A DNA stretch of 53,069 bases from Desulfurivibrionaceae bacterium (GTDB taxonomy: Bacteria; Desulfobacterota; Desulfobulbia; Desulfobulbales; VMSU01). A model generated the notes under the pieces. The model made no database searches and was not told the DNA's origin. It was given only the letters and a program-made list of their open reading frames with translations. This document shows, one piece after another, positions 41,000-48,708 of the stretch (positions are counted from its first letter, which is position 1; every line of letters begins with the position of its first letter). The stretch spans positions 1 through 53,069 of the forward strand of contig JAQYVV010000018.1 in the NCBI GenBank assembly GCA_030145275.1. Direction: 5' to 3'. The translations under genes were made by a program, and so were the position numbers.

Positions 41000-42633
41000 A
41001 CCATAATGGCGAACTACCCCTTTTAGACTTTCCTTATATAATCCGCTGGCGTGATGACCGCTGTACACGCTGCGGAAAATGTACTGCAGTTTGCCCGACA
41101 AAGGCAATTGTTCCCTCAGTCATGGCCCAAAGGCTCGTCTCCTCTGAAAGCCCGATTCCATTACCAAACACCGTCAGGAAAGTCACCCAAATAGTTAGAC
41201 AGGTAACTGACATTGACCATTTCTGTACAGGTTGCGGCACCTGCAGCCTTGTCTGTCCTAATATGGCAATTATGCCTGAATACAACCCGAACGCCAAACT
41301 GCTTTTTCATAAAAACAGAGGGGGCATCCCATATAAAAGAGGTGGGCGTCGCAATGATCCCCAAACAAGCACTCTGGACAAACTTAAATTCACCAGAATC
41401 TCCATGCTCACCGACCCAGCCCTCGATGCAGGTCGGCATGAATTTCACATACGCACCCTGATGGGCAGAAATCTGCCCGCTGAAAACCTGCCCCTATCCC
41501 TGCAAAATGGGCGACTAGTTGTTGATAGTTCCAGTTTCATTCCCCCTGTTCGTGAAATCTTCCCCATCCGGATTGGAGGCATGTCTATCGGAGCCCTTTC
41601 TCCACCTATGTGGGAAGGAATGGCAATGGGAGTCACCTATCTCAACGAAGTTGAAAACATTCCCGTGGTGATGGGTTCAGGAGAAGGAGGGGTGCCGCCC
41701 AGACTCCTCAAATCAAGATTTATCAAATATTTCATTCCCCAAATTGCCTCCGGATATTTCGGCTGGGATGAGATCATCCATGCACTTCCAGACATGATAG
41801 AAGATCCGGCCGCAATCGAAATCAAATACGGTCAAGGTGCAAAGCCTGGCGACGGTGGACTTTTAATGGCCAATAAGGTGTTGAAACTGATTGCCAAAAT
41901 CAGAGGTGTGCCGATGCATGTTGATCTGGCCTCTCCTCCAACCCATCAGACAAAATATTCCATAGAGGAAGCTGTCGCTAAAATGATCCAGAGTGTCAGC
42001 ATGGCTTGGGGATTTAGGGTTCCAGTTTATCCCAAGATTTCCGGCACAAAAACAGCTCTGGCTGTCTTGAACAACCTTGCACGAAACCCTTACGCTGCAG
42101 CACTCAGTATTGATGGGGAAGACGGAGCCACCGGAGCCGCCTACAACGTTTCTCTAGATAAAATGGGGCATCCGATTGCCTCTAATCTCCGTGACTGCTA
42201 TCTAGAACTTGTTAAACAGGGAAAACAAAACGAACTGCCTATCTTTGCCGCAGGAGGTGTTGGCAAGGATGGCCATCTTGCCGCAAACGCCGCATCACTC
42301 ATTCTCCTCGGGGCCTCTGGAGTCGATATCGGAAAATATATCATGCAGGCAGCTGCAGAATGTTATGGCGATGAAAAAAACCGATGCAACCTCTGCAACA
42401 CCGGAAAATGTCCCAGAGGAATAGCCACCCAGGACCCCAGACTTTATAGAAGATTAGACGCTGACCGGGTGGCCCAGCGTGTCGTTGACATTTTTAAGTC
42501 AGCAGAGACAGAACTAAAGAAAATTTTTGCCCCAATGGGCCGCAGCACCCAGCTGCCGATCGGCATGTCTGACGGCCTCGGTGTTTCTGACAAAGCTATC
42601 GCTGACCGACTATCCATAAGTTATGTATGCTAG
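40978..42633 (+). CDS. gltB: Glutamate synthase FMN subunit with N-terminal 2[4Fe-4S] ferredoxin domain
   Basis: 551 residues. The first 110 hold two ferredoxin clusters (CTRCGKCTAVCP and CTGCGTCSLVCP). The rest is the glutamate synthase FMN barrel with MGSGEGG, YGQGAKPGDGGLL, DGEDGATGA and the downstream CNLCNTGKCPRGIATQDP, which provides the [3Fe-4S] ligands. This matches the archaeal-type GltB (short, ferredoxin-carrying). It uses ammonia from the glutaminase subunit and 2-oxoglutarate to make glutamate. The extra ferredoxin domain suggests ferredoxin as the reductant, in line with the odd GltD partner. Confidence 0.92.
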   Translation: MEPVTRLDHNGELPLLDFPYIIRWRDDRCTRCGKCTAVCPTKAIVPSVMAQRLVSSESPIPLPNTVRKVTQIVRQVTDIDHFCTGCGTCSLVCPNMAIMPEYNPNAKLLFHKNRGGIPYKRGGRRNDPQTSTLDKLKFTRISMLTDPALDAGRHEFHIRTLMGRNLPAENLPLSLQNGRLVVDSSSFIPPVREIFPIRIGGMSIGALSPPMWEGMAMGVTYLNEVENIPVVMGSGEGGVPPRLLKSRFIKYFIPQIASGYFGWDEIIHALPDMIEDPAAIEIKYGQGAKPGDGGLLMANKVLKLIAKIRGVPMHVDLASPPTHQTKYSIEEAVAKMIQSVSMAWGFRVPVYPKISGTKTALAVLNNLARNPYAAALSIDGEDGATGAAYNVSLDKMGHPIASNLRDCYLELVKQGKQNELPIFAAGGVGKDGHLAANAASLILLGASGVDIGKYIMQAAAECYGDEKNRCNLCNTGKCPRGIATQDPRLYRRLDADRVAQRVVDIFKSAETELKKIFAPMGRSTQLPIGMSDGLGVSDKAIADRLSISYVC

Positions 42634-42729
42634 GCAGTGACACTCTGTGGTTTTTGCTATATTGGGAGAATAACTAAAGTCACGTTGTTGCAGAGAACTA
42701 CGCATTAACCCCTTTCTGGAAAAGGGATA

Positions 42730-42823
42730 AGTGCCTTAACATTAGAGTTCAACTACCCAGCCTTATTTAATAATTTTTTTTGATTTCTACCAAAAAAAAC
42801 GAGGAAACATACCCTAAGGCACT
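42730..42823. repeat. Nine-base inverted repeat in the gltB-gltB3/D intergenic region
   Basis: AGTGCCTTA (42730-42738) is perfectly inverted at 42815-42823. Between them lies a poly-T/poly-A stretch, and just before them is a CCCTTTCTGGAAAAGGG hairpin. The 213-base gap splits an otherwise tight operon, so this may be an internal leader or processing structure. Confidence 0.4.
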
Positions 42824-42846
42824 AAAAATGCCGGAGAATTATCGCA

Positions 42847-44844
42847 ATGATCATTCATGGAACGATTGAGAAAAAACGCATTTCATCGCAAAGGCTTGAA
42901 GAAAATATTCAGGAGGCCATTAAAAACGGCAACCTGAATTTAGAGATAAAAGCCCAGGGCCAACACGGCATTGGTGGCAGAATATGGCCCCATGAAAACA
43001 AGGTCACCCTCAAGGTAAGTGGCCCGGTGGGGCAAAGGCTTGGCGCCATGGGGATGCCTGGAACAGAAATTATCGTAAACAAAAGTGTTTCTGATGATGT
43101 AGGCTGGCTCAATTGCGGTGCCAAAATTACCGTCCTTGGTGATGCAACCAACGGCGCCCATAATGCCGGAGCACAGGGAATTCTCTATGTTCAGGGGAGT
43201 GGCGGGGCCAGGTGCGACACAATGACCAAACAAAATCCCCGTTTTGCTCCCCTGCAATCCTGGTATTTTCGTGACGTAGGTGACTCCTTTGCCGAATTCA
43301 AGGCCGGAGGAATTGCCGTTGTCTGCGGTGTCAACCCCCGAAACCCGGAAAACGTTTTAGGGTATAGACCCTGTGTCGGCATGGTTGGCGGCACTATTTA
43401 TGTAAGGGGACCAATCCAAGAATTCACCGCAAACACAGTTCATATAGTCCCTCTCGAAGATAGCGATTGGCAATGGCTCACCGACAACATGAAGCCTTTC
43501 TTGCAAGCTATCAAAAGAACAAAATACCTCGAATCCATTACTAGCAATAAAAACGAGTGGCAGAAAATTATTGCGCTTTCCCCTTCGGAAAAAAGCAAGT
43601 CCAGAAAAACATCCCACACCGTGAGAGATTTTCGCCGCCATGTCTGGGAAAAAGAAGTTGGAAAAGACGGCATATTTGGTGACATGCTCCCCAACCCTCC
43701 CTTTAAAACCCTTCCATATATTGGCACCGGCAACAACCGACTTCTTGCCCCCACATGGCAAAACAAAACAACAATGCCGCCATGTGCCGGAGCGTGCCCT
43801 GCTGACATCCCCTCAGCCCAGCGTTTTGCCCTTCTCCACGTAGGTAAATTCAAAGAAGCCGCTGATCTTGTTTTCGAATACAGTCCATTTCCTGCCAGCG
43901 TTTGTGGAGCCGTTTGTCCGAACATGTGCATGAAAGCCTGCACCCGAAAATATCACGATGTGCCTCTCGACATTAAGACCTTGGGAAGGACGGAAGAAAA
44001 CAGTGCTGCACCCGAAATAAATCCATCCACCGGCCATAAAATTGCAATTATTGGAGCAGGGCCTGCCGGACTCACTGCTGCATGGATTTTGGCTATCCGT
44101 GGGCACAGTATTGACCTTTATGAAGCCGAAAACCGACTTGGCGGTAAATTATGGGATGCAGTTGACAAGGGTAAATTAAATCAGAAAACTCTCGAAAATG
44201 AAGTCAATCGAATAAAATCAACCGGAATTAATATTATTCCAGAGAACCTTGTTGCCCCCCGGCAATTTGAAAAAATTTGTCAAGATTACGATGGAGTTAT
44301 AATTACCTGCGGTGTCCAAAAGAAGCACGGCTTGGGGTTACGTTTTCTCAGCACCGATATTGAGTGCATTGATGGAAAAGTAAAAAACACCCACAGCGGC
44401 CAAACCAGCAATCCAAAAATCTTTGTTGCCGGCGACGTAATCAGCAGAGGCCTGCCGCCCCACGCCATCGGCCAAGCCAGAAAGAGCGCCCTGGCCTTAA
44501 CGGCCTTTTTACAAAAAGAAGAGTACAGTTACACAACTCTTCCCACAATTCTGCCCAAAGCTATGAAGTCGGATTATTTCGAAGTCGATCCGCAACAGAT
44601 AAAACCTTTGGAAAAGTTCTTCCCCCAGGAAGAAGCACAGCGATGTTTTTCCTGCGGACTCTGCCGCGACTGCAGAATATGTGAATTATCCTGTCATTCA
44701 AAGGCAATTAGCCGTGAATCACAGGCAGATGGCAGCTTCAAATATGTTGTGGACGAATCTCGTTGTATTGGCTGCGGATTCTGCGCAGGTTTATGCCCCT
44801 GCGGCATTTGGGTAATGCATGAAAACCGTCAAGACCTGGAGTAA
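42847..44844 (+). CDS. Fusion: glutamate synthase GXGXG domain, GltD-like FAD domain without NADPH domain, ferredoxin
   Basis: 665 residues. Residues 1-245 form the GltB3-type GXGXG beta-helix (GIGGRIWP, GAMGMPG, GDATNGAHNAGAQG, GYRPCVGMVGG). Residues about 305-375 are the Cys-rich GltD N-terminal domain (CAGACPADIP, then Cys353, 357, 361, 365). An FAD motif GAGPAG (403-408) starts the flavin domain. The text then passes within about 35 residues from IITCGV (485-490) to KIFVAGDVISRG (524-534). The usual second Rossmann fold that binds NADPH is missing. Two ferredoxin clusters (600-650) end the protein. Electron entry through ferredoxin is the natural reading. Family identity is certain, the missing domain is plain, and the electron donor is inferred. 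Confidence 0.85.
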   Translation: MIIHGTIEKKRISSQRLEENIQEAIKNGNLNLEIKAQGQHGIGGRIWPHENKVTLKVSGPVGQRLGAMGMPGTEIIVNKSVSDDVGWLNCGAKITVLGDATNGAHNAGAQGILYVQGSGGARCDTMTKQNPRFAPLQSWYFRDVGDSFAEFKAGGIAVVCGVNPRNPENVLGYRPCVGMVGGTIYVRGPIQEFTANTVHIVPLEDSDWQWLTDNMKPFLQAIKRTKYLESITSNKNEWQKIIALSPSEKSKSRKTSHTVRDFRRHVWEKEVGKDGIFGDMLPNPPFKTLPYIGTGNNRLLAPTWQNKTTMPPCAGACPADIPSAQRFALLHVGKFKEAADLVFEYSPFPASVCGAVCPNMCMKACTRKYHDVPLDIKTLGRTEENSAAPEINPSTGHKIAIIGAGPAGLTAAWILAIRGHSIDLYEAENRLGGKLWDAVDKGKLNQKTLENEVNRIKSTGINIIPENLVAPRQFEKICQDYDGVIITCGVQKKHGLGLRFLSTDIECIDGKVKNTHSGQTSNPKIFVAGDVISRGLPPHAIGQARKSALALTAFLQKEEYSYTTLPTILPKAMKSDYFEVDPQQIKPLEKFFPQEEAQRCFSCGLCRDCRICELSCHSKAISRESQADGSFKYVVDESRCIGCGFCAGLCPCGIWVMHENRQDLE

Positions 44845-44893
44845 TCATCTTGACGAGGACCAGCACTTATGATAGTTTTGCAATCACATTTTC

Positions 44894-44969
44894 GGGCCAT
44901 TAGCTCAATTGGTAGAGCATCTGACTCTTAATCAGCAGGTCCCCAGTTCGACTCTGGGATGGCCCACCA
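44894..44969 (+). tRNA. tRNA-Lys (anticodon CUU)
   Basis: Acceptor arms GGGCCAT/ATGGCCC pair perfectly, with encoded ACCA at the 3' end. The D-arm is GCTCAATTGGTAGAGC. The anticodon loop CTCTTAA gives CUU (Lys). The T-arm is CCCAG-TTCGACT-CTGGG. A terminator hairpin follows directly. The 3' half from position 44922 recurs at 47158, indicating use as an integration site. Confidence 0.95.
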
Positions 44970-44977
44970 GTAAAATC

Positions 44978-45016
44978 AAGCACTTAGCTCTTTTTGAGTT
45001 AGGTGCTTTTTTGTTT
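44978..45016 (+). terminator. Terminator after tRNA-Lys
   Basis: AAGCACTTAGCTC pairs with GAGTTAGGTGCTT around TTTTT and is followed by a T-run, eight bases after the tRNA 3' end. Confidence 0.85.
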
Positions 45017-45093
45017 TATGGTCGTCCTATGGTCGTTTGGATTTTTGTCTGTCTTTAAAATTGTTATCAAACCGTTTAGGGGTTGTTATTTGA

Positions 45094-45591
45094 CAGCCGG
45101 TTGATGCGGTGCCGGATTTCCTCCCAGGTGGATTCATCGACGATCTAGCAATAATGACCTTACTTCTCAGTCAGTTGCACGCATTTATTAACGATACTGT
45201 CAGGGAACGGGTCGATATCTTTTACCAGAACATTGCAGAGGTTGGCCTGTCGTTGAACCAACAGAATAAGCAGATAAAGCTAAGGAGCCTGCTAATGAAA
45301 GTAATCGGAAGTATGAAAGAAATATCAGCCCTAGAAAATGATCTTGCAGAATTTATTATGTTTTCATGTCCATGGCTTGCAGATGGAGAGTGGGACCCTA
45401 TGAGATTTGGTTTTATCTTTATCCTGAACAATCAGGACTCAGGAAAAGTGACATCAATCTGTGCTGTTCAGCATGTTTCAGACCTGGATGAAGATTATAA
45501 AGCGCAAATGACAATCGACCTGGAATCATTTGATCTCTGGGAATCACCGGCGGTGTTTCTACGTATTATTTCTTTAGCCAAAAAGAGATAA
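45094..45591 (+). pseudogene. 5'-truncated DUF1232 (YkvA-like) protein gene
   Basis: The frame starts right after a TGA at 45091-45093 with QPVDAVPDFLPGGFIDDLAIM, the core of the DUF1232/YkvA membrane domain (P.D.iPDfiPg.G.iDDl). The normal N-terminal part of the domain is lacking. A GTG at 45109 could serve as start, giving 160 residues, of which the last 110 (WLADGEWDPMRFGFIFIL…) match nothing known to me. The break at the tRNA-proximal edge fits a gene cut by integration or deletion. It may still be expressed, so the pseudogene call is moderate. Confidence 0.5.
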
Positions 45592-45594
45592 GGG

Positions 45595-46263
45595 TTAATA
45601 ATCCATAAGTTTTTGGGCAAGCCTGTGAAGTTCAGGATTAGCGATGGCAGAAACCTTTTTCTTGACCGTCCGAGAATAATATTCTTTCTCTGTTTTTGTT
45701 AAAGGTAGCCCCTTTAGTTTCTTGTTAAACAGTTCCTTCTGTTTTGCTGAAAAAAGCTGAGAGAGAGAATATTCAAGAGACAACTCTTCATGTCTTTCCT
45801 TTAACTGTCTCGTTTTTTTTGCATTCCGTTCAAAATAATTTTGAAAAGTTTCCTTAAGCCGTGAAGGATGGATTAATTTCCCCCCAAGTGATACCCCCTC
45901 ATCATGAACAAGATAATTTCTAATTTTTTTCAGGTTTTCATTATCTTTTTTGGAAAAGTTATTTTTGAGCCTATTCGCCCATGAAAAACGAAGTTTATTG
46001 TTTTCGTATAGAGCCAAAGCTAGAAGAACTAACAGCTTGAAGTTTTTCTTTTCTTTTTGGTTAAGGTGTTTAAGAACCATTTCATAGTCAAAACTATGTT
46101 CTTCGGCAACATTGGCCAACAAAACAGGAAAACCCTCCCAAAGCCGAAGTTCACTGCTTTTTACAACTTCAGCAAGAGCCTCACTTACATCAGGATCTTC
46201 ACTGGTTTCCATAAGCGGAAATCCTAGTTGTCCAAGTTGTTTTAACAATTTTTTCTTATCCAT
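45595..46263 (-). CDS. Partner protein of the nucleotidyltransferase (unknown function)
   Basis: 222 residues, lysine-rich, with no signal peptide or membrane segment. The C-terminal part LEYSLSQLFSAKQKELFNKKLKG-LPLTKTEKEYYSRTVKKKV-AIANPELHRLAQKL (about 158-220) looks like a small helical, possibly DNA-binding unit found in proteins encoded next to minimal nucleotidyltransferases. It overlaps the upstream NTase gene by eight bases, so the two are co-translated and very likely stoichiometric partners. A toxin-antitoxin or antiphage pairing is the leading idea. No catalytic residues are recognised. Confidence 0.6.
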   Translation of the reverse strand: MDKKKLLKQLGQLGFPLMETSEDPDVSEALAEVVKSSELRLWEGFPVLLANVAEEHSFDYEMVLKHLNQKEKKNFKLLVLLALALYENNKLRFSWANRLKNNFSKKDNENLKKIRNYLVHDEGVSLGGKLIHPSRLKETFQNYFERNAKKTRQLKERHEELSLEYSLSQLFSAKQKELFNKKLKGLPLTKTEKEYYSRTVKKKVSAIANPELHRLAQKLMDY

Positions 46264-46843
46264 AAAAGCCGTTCTCTTTCAGTAATTTTAAAAAATGATC
46301 GAGGTTAGAATTTACACGTTCTTCTGAAACTTCGTAAGAAGCCAATTCTCTAAAGTTTTCTTCTAAACGGTTTATATCAATTTTGTCATTATATGCTTCT
46401 ACAAGCATTAAACAGTCCTCATAATCAACCTCTGTTCCTCGAAAAAGTTTACTGGCAACAAGGTCATAATAATTTAGGATTCCTATATAGAGGTGAGAAA
46501 GCTCCTTTAATGGAATGTGGCGACCTTTTTCTAGTGGTGATTCAAGTAATTCTGTCGTATGATTTTTTTTACCCTCAAAAAGGTCAAAGATATAAACTTC
46601 TCCTTTTTTTGCCCAGCCATGTCCAGTTTTCGGTTCGTAACCCAAGTTTTTCAAGATTTTCGTGAGATATTTATAGTCCACCTCATTTGGAACCATAAAA
46701 TCAACGTCTTTGGTTGACGCTTTTACACCCAACAACGTTAACGCCGTACCACCACAGGCGATAAGTGAAACTTTTCGTTTCAAGAAAGTGTTCCACTCGC
46801 TAAGTCTTTCAAGTAAAGTCTGCTTATTTAGCCGATATTCCAT
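46256..46843 (-). CDS. Nucleotidyltransferase-fold protein (DUF6036/AbiEii-like)
   Basis: About 195 residues from the ATG at 46843; an ATG seven codons upstream lies against the operators and is less likely. The N-terminal half has the minimal NTase signature: helix-turn CGGTALTLLGVKASTKDVDFMVPN (about 30-54, GG…D-D type with the STKDVD metal site), then FDLFEG, and later IGILNYYDLVASKLFRGTEVDYEDC, typical of DUF6036/AbiEii NTases. Such proteins occur as toxin or defence components. It is the first gene of a two-gene operon on a tRNA-bounded island, preceded by two tandem palindromes. NTase fold is likely; activity and role are inferred. Confidence 0.72.
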   Translation of the reverse strand: MEYRLNKQTLLERLSEWNTFLKRKVSLIACGGTALTLLGVKASTKDVDFMVPNEVDYKYLTKILKNLGYEPKTGHGWAKKGEVYIFDLFEGKKNHTTELLESPLEKGRHIPLKELSHLYIGILNYYDLVASKLFRGTEVDYEDCLMLVEAYNDKIDINRLEENFRELASYEVSEERVNSNLDHFLKLLKENGFYG

Positions 46844-46868
46844 AATTTGTACTAATCCATACATTATT

Positions 46869-46908
46869 TTGTATATTTACATACAATGAATTGCATATAT
46901 TAATACAA
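46869..46908 (-). promoter_or_regulatory. Tandem palindromic operator candidates of the NTase operon
   Basis: TTGTAT-N6-ATACAA (46869-46886, perfect) and TTGCAT-N6-ATACAA (46891-46908, one mismatch) are spaced by exactly 22 bases, about two helical turns, immediately upstream of the NTase gene. They overlap -10-like A/T sequence. This layout is typical of autoregulated toxin-antitoxin operons. The rest of 46909-47157 shows no gene. Confidence 0.6.
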
Positions 46909-47157
46909 CAACTAAAAAGATATTGTCAAGCAAGAAAGACAATCACAGTCAGAGGCGAGATATTCCATGTATATTTGCCAGAGGGGGAATTGTAATTTCA
47001 CGAATTATTTTGTTAAGATTGAGTCCGAACTACTAACAGATAAACCAAAATTTATTTCCGAAAATAAAAACCTGAACCTTGTGATATCAACAAGTTACGC
47101 TCATGCAATTCCGAAAAAAGATTCTTATTACCTATTGATTTTATTAAATTGTAGATA

Positions 47158-47205
47158 TGACTCTTAATCAGCAGGTTCGGCGTTCGAGTCGCCGATGGCC
47201 CACCA
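47158..47205 (+). pseudogene. 3' fragment of a second tRNA-Lys(CUU), att-site-like
   Basis: TGACTCTTAATCAGCAGGT (47158-47176) is identical to 44922-44940 of the intact tRNA, and ATGGCCCACCA (47195-47205) is identical to its 3' end. The T-arm between is different but properly paired (CGGCG-TTCGAGT-CGCCG). The 5' half is absent. It is the usual scar of an integrative element that brings its own tRNA 3' end. Confidence 0.85.
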
Positions 47206-47216
47206 ATTTTATTAAA

Positions 47217-47258
47217 TAAAAACAGCGGATTAGCCAATATGACTAATTCGCTGTTTTT
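47217..47258 (+). terminator. Terminator after the tRNA fragment
   Basis: AAAACAGCGGATTAG pairs with CTAATTCGCTGTTTT around CCAATATGA and is followed by TTCG. It would be the original terminator of the displaced tRNA copy. Confidence 0.75.
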
Positions 47259-47369
47259 CGTTTGGCTAGAATTTCACTGCATATTTTGGAATATTTTCTT
47301 TAGCGAGACCGTCTGATCCTTTGTCAGCCATGTTTTTTGTTGCTGATGAACTGAAAGTTCTCCATAAAA

Positions 47370-48687
47370 TAGGTTCATCCGGTTAATGAGTACCTGTAAA
47401 AAAATGTATTGTTAAAAGACATGGCGAGAGACATCTTGTTTGTTCCCCAACAAACATAAAAAAAGAGGTCTCTGCCATGTCTACTTCACTAATATACCAT
47501 GCTTTTGGCTTGAAAGGTGTTGAATATCAGTCAACTCAGCCCTTAGGTAACGCTATAATTATTTCTGCCAAGATGACTGAAAAATTTATCAAATGCCCTC
47601 ATTGTTGCTGTCGCTATGCTTCTTTCAAAGGGCAAAAAACACGTTGGTTTAGAATGGGCCCTTTGGGTAGGAAACAGTCACTTCTGAAATTACATATCCA
47701 CCGCCTCAAGTGTATTGCGTGCGATAAAATTTGGTGGCCGCAATTACCGTTTATGGATGGCAAGCATCGTTATACTCGCTCTTTTGCTTCGACCGCTCTT
47801 GACCTGCTTCGTTTCGGTACCATTAAGGACGTTTCCAACTACCTGCATGTTGGTTGGGATCTGATTAAGGATATCCATAAATCCATGTTTCAAAGACTTT
47901 ACCGAAAGATGCCAATCAACGAATTAAAATATCTCGGCATCGATGAATTCAGTATTCGTAAAGGGCATAAGTACATGACCATTTTTATTGACCTCCAAAA
48001 GGGTCGGATTATTCATGCGGTTGAAGGTACTTCTGAAAATGTCATCCAACCCTTCCTCAAATTTCCTGCTAGAAAAGCGAAAAAACTGAAAGCCGTTGCT
48101 ATGGATATGAGTAGATCCTATTCCAGTGCAGTTACAGAATATTTACCCAGTACAGACATCGTCTTTGACCGTTATCACATTATGGCTCATATGAATCTGG
48201 CCATTGATACTTTGCGCAGGCAACAACAAGCAATCCTTACAGACAATGATCAAAAGGCCCTCAAAGGCTGCCGCTTCCTCCTTCTGCGTAATTATGAATC
48301 CCTGGGACAAGACTTTAAAGTAAAACTCAACACTTTACTCGATATCAACGAACCACTCTTTGTCATGCATTCCATGAAAGAGCAGCTTCGCCTGCTCTGG
48401 AGCCAAGGGAAACATCAGCGTGCTCTGGCATTTTTGAATCAATGGTGCTTCGATGCGATGATGTCTGGCATCAAACCTTTAGGCAAAGTCGCTCTAACTC
48501 TGCTTAAGCACAAAAAAGGCATTTTGAACTATTTCCCTCACCGTATTACAAGTGGTTCGGTTGAGGGAACTATCAATAAAATTAAAACCCTTAAGCGACA
48601 AGCATATGGCTTCAGAGATATGGAATATTTCAAACTACGCCTCTACCACCTGCACTGTCAGGGGTACTCATTAACCGGATGAACCTA
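47370..48687 (+). mobile_element. ISL3-family insertion sequence
   Basis: Perfect 25-base terminal inverted repeats: TAGGTTCATCCGGTTAATGAGTACC-type left end at 47370-47394 and its inverse at 48663-48687. They enclose one intact transposase. The element is 1318 bases. The transposase stop codon lies inside the right repeat. The expected eight-base target duplication is not seen (CCATAAAA against AACTATGT), so a flank may have been rearranged. It sits beside the tRNA-bounded island. Confidence 0.88.
47477..48682 (+). CDS. ISL3-family transposase
   Basis: 401 residues. An N-terminal zinc finger (CPHCCCRY…CIACDKIWWPQLP, about 39-93) precedes the DDE catalytic core: GIDEFSIRKGH (Asp near 155), AMDMSRSY (Asp near 214) and SGSVEGTINKIKTLKRQAYGFRD (Glu near 361). 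All catalytic residues are present and the frame is uninterrupted, so the element could be active. GAGG lies seven to ten bases before the ATG. Confidence 0.92.
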   Translation: MSTSLIYHAFGLKGVEYQSTQPLGNAIIISAKMTEKFIKCPHCCCRYASFKGQKTRWFRMGPLGRKQSLLKLHIHRLKCIACDKIWWPQLPFMDGKHRYTRSFASTALDLLRFGTIKDVSNYLHVGWDLIKDIHKSMFQRLYRKMPINELKYLGIDEFSIRKGHKYMTIFIDLQKGRIIHAVEGTSENVIQPFLKFPARKAKKLKAVAMDMSRSYSSAVTEYLPSTDIVFDRYHIMAHMNLAIDTLRRQQQAILTDNDQKALKGCRFLLLRNYESLGQDFKVKLNTLLDINEPLFVMHSMKEQLRLLWSQGKHQRALAFLNQWCFDAMMSGIKPLGKVALTLLKHKKGILNYFPHRITSGSVEGTINKIKTLKRQAYGFRDMEYFKLRLYHLHCQGYSLTG

Positions 48688-48708
48688 AACTATGTTCCGT
48701 TAAGTAAT

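Noticed and set aside
45087..45155. Minus-strand peptide IVDESTWEEIRHRIN… considered as an integrase C-terminal remnant
   Set aside because: It lies opposite the much clearer DUF1232 motif on the plus strand and is closed by a TAG only 22 codons upstream.
46967..47167. 66-codon plus-strand frame inside the island, near the tRNA fragment
   Set aside because: It runs into the tRNA fragment, has no family resemblance and uses ordinary AT-rich noncoding sequence.
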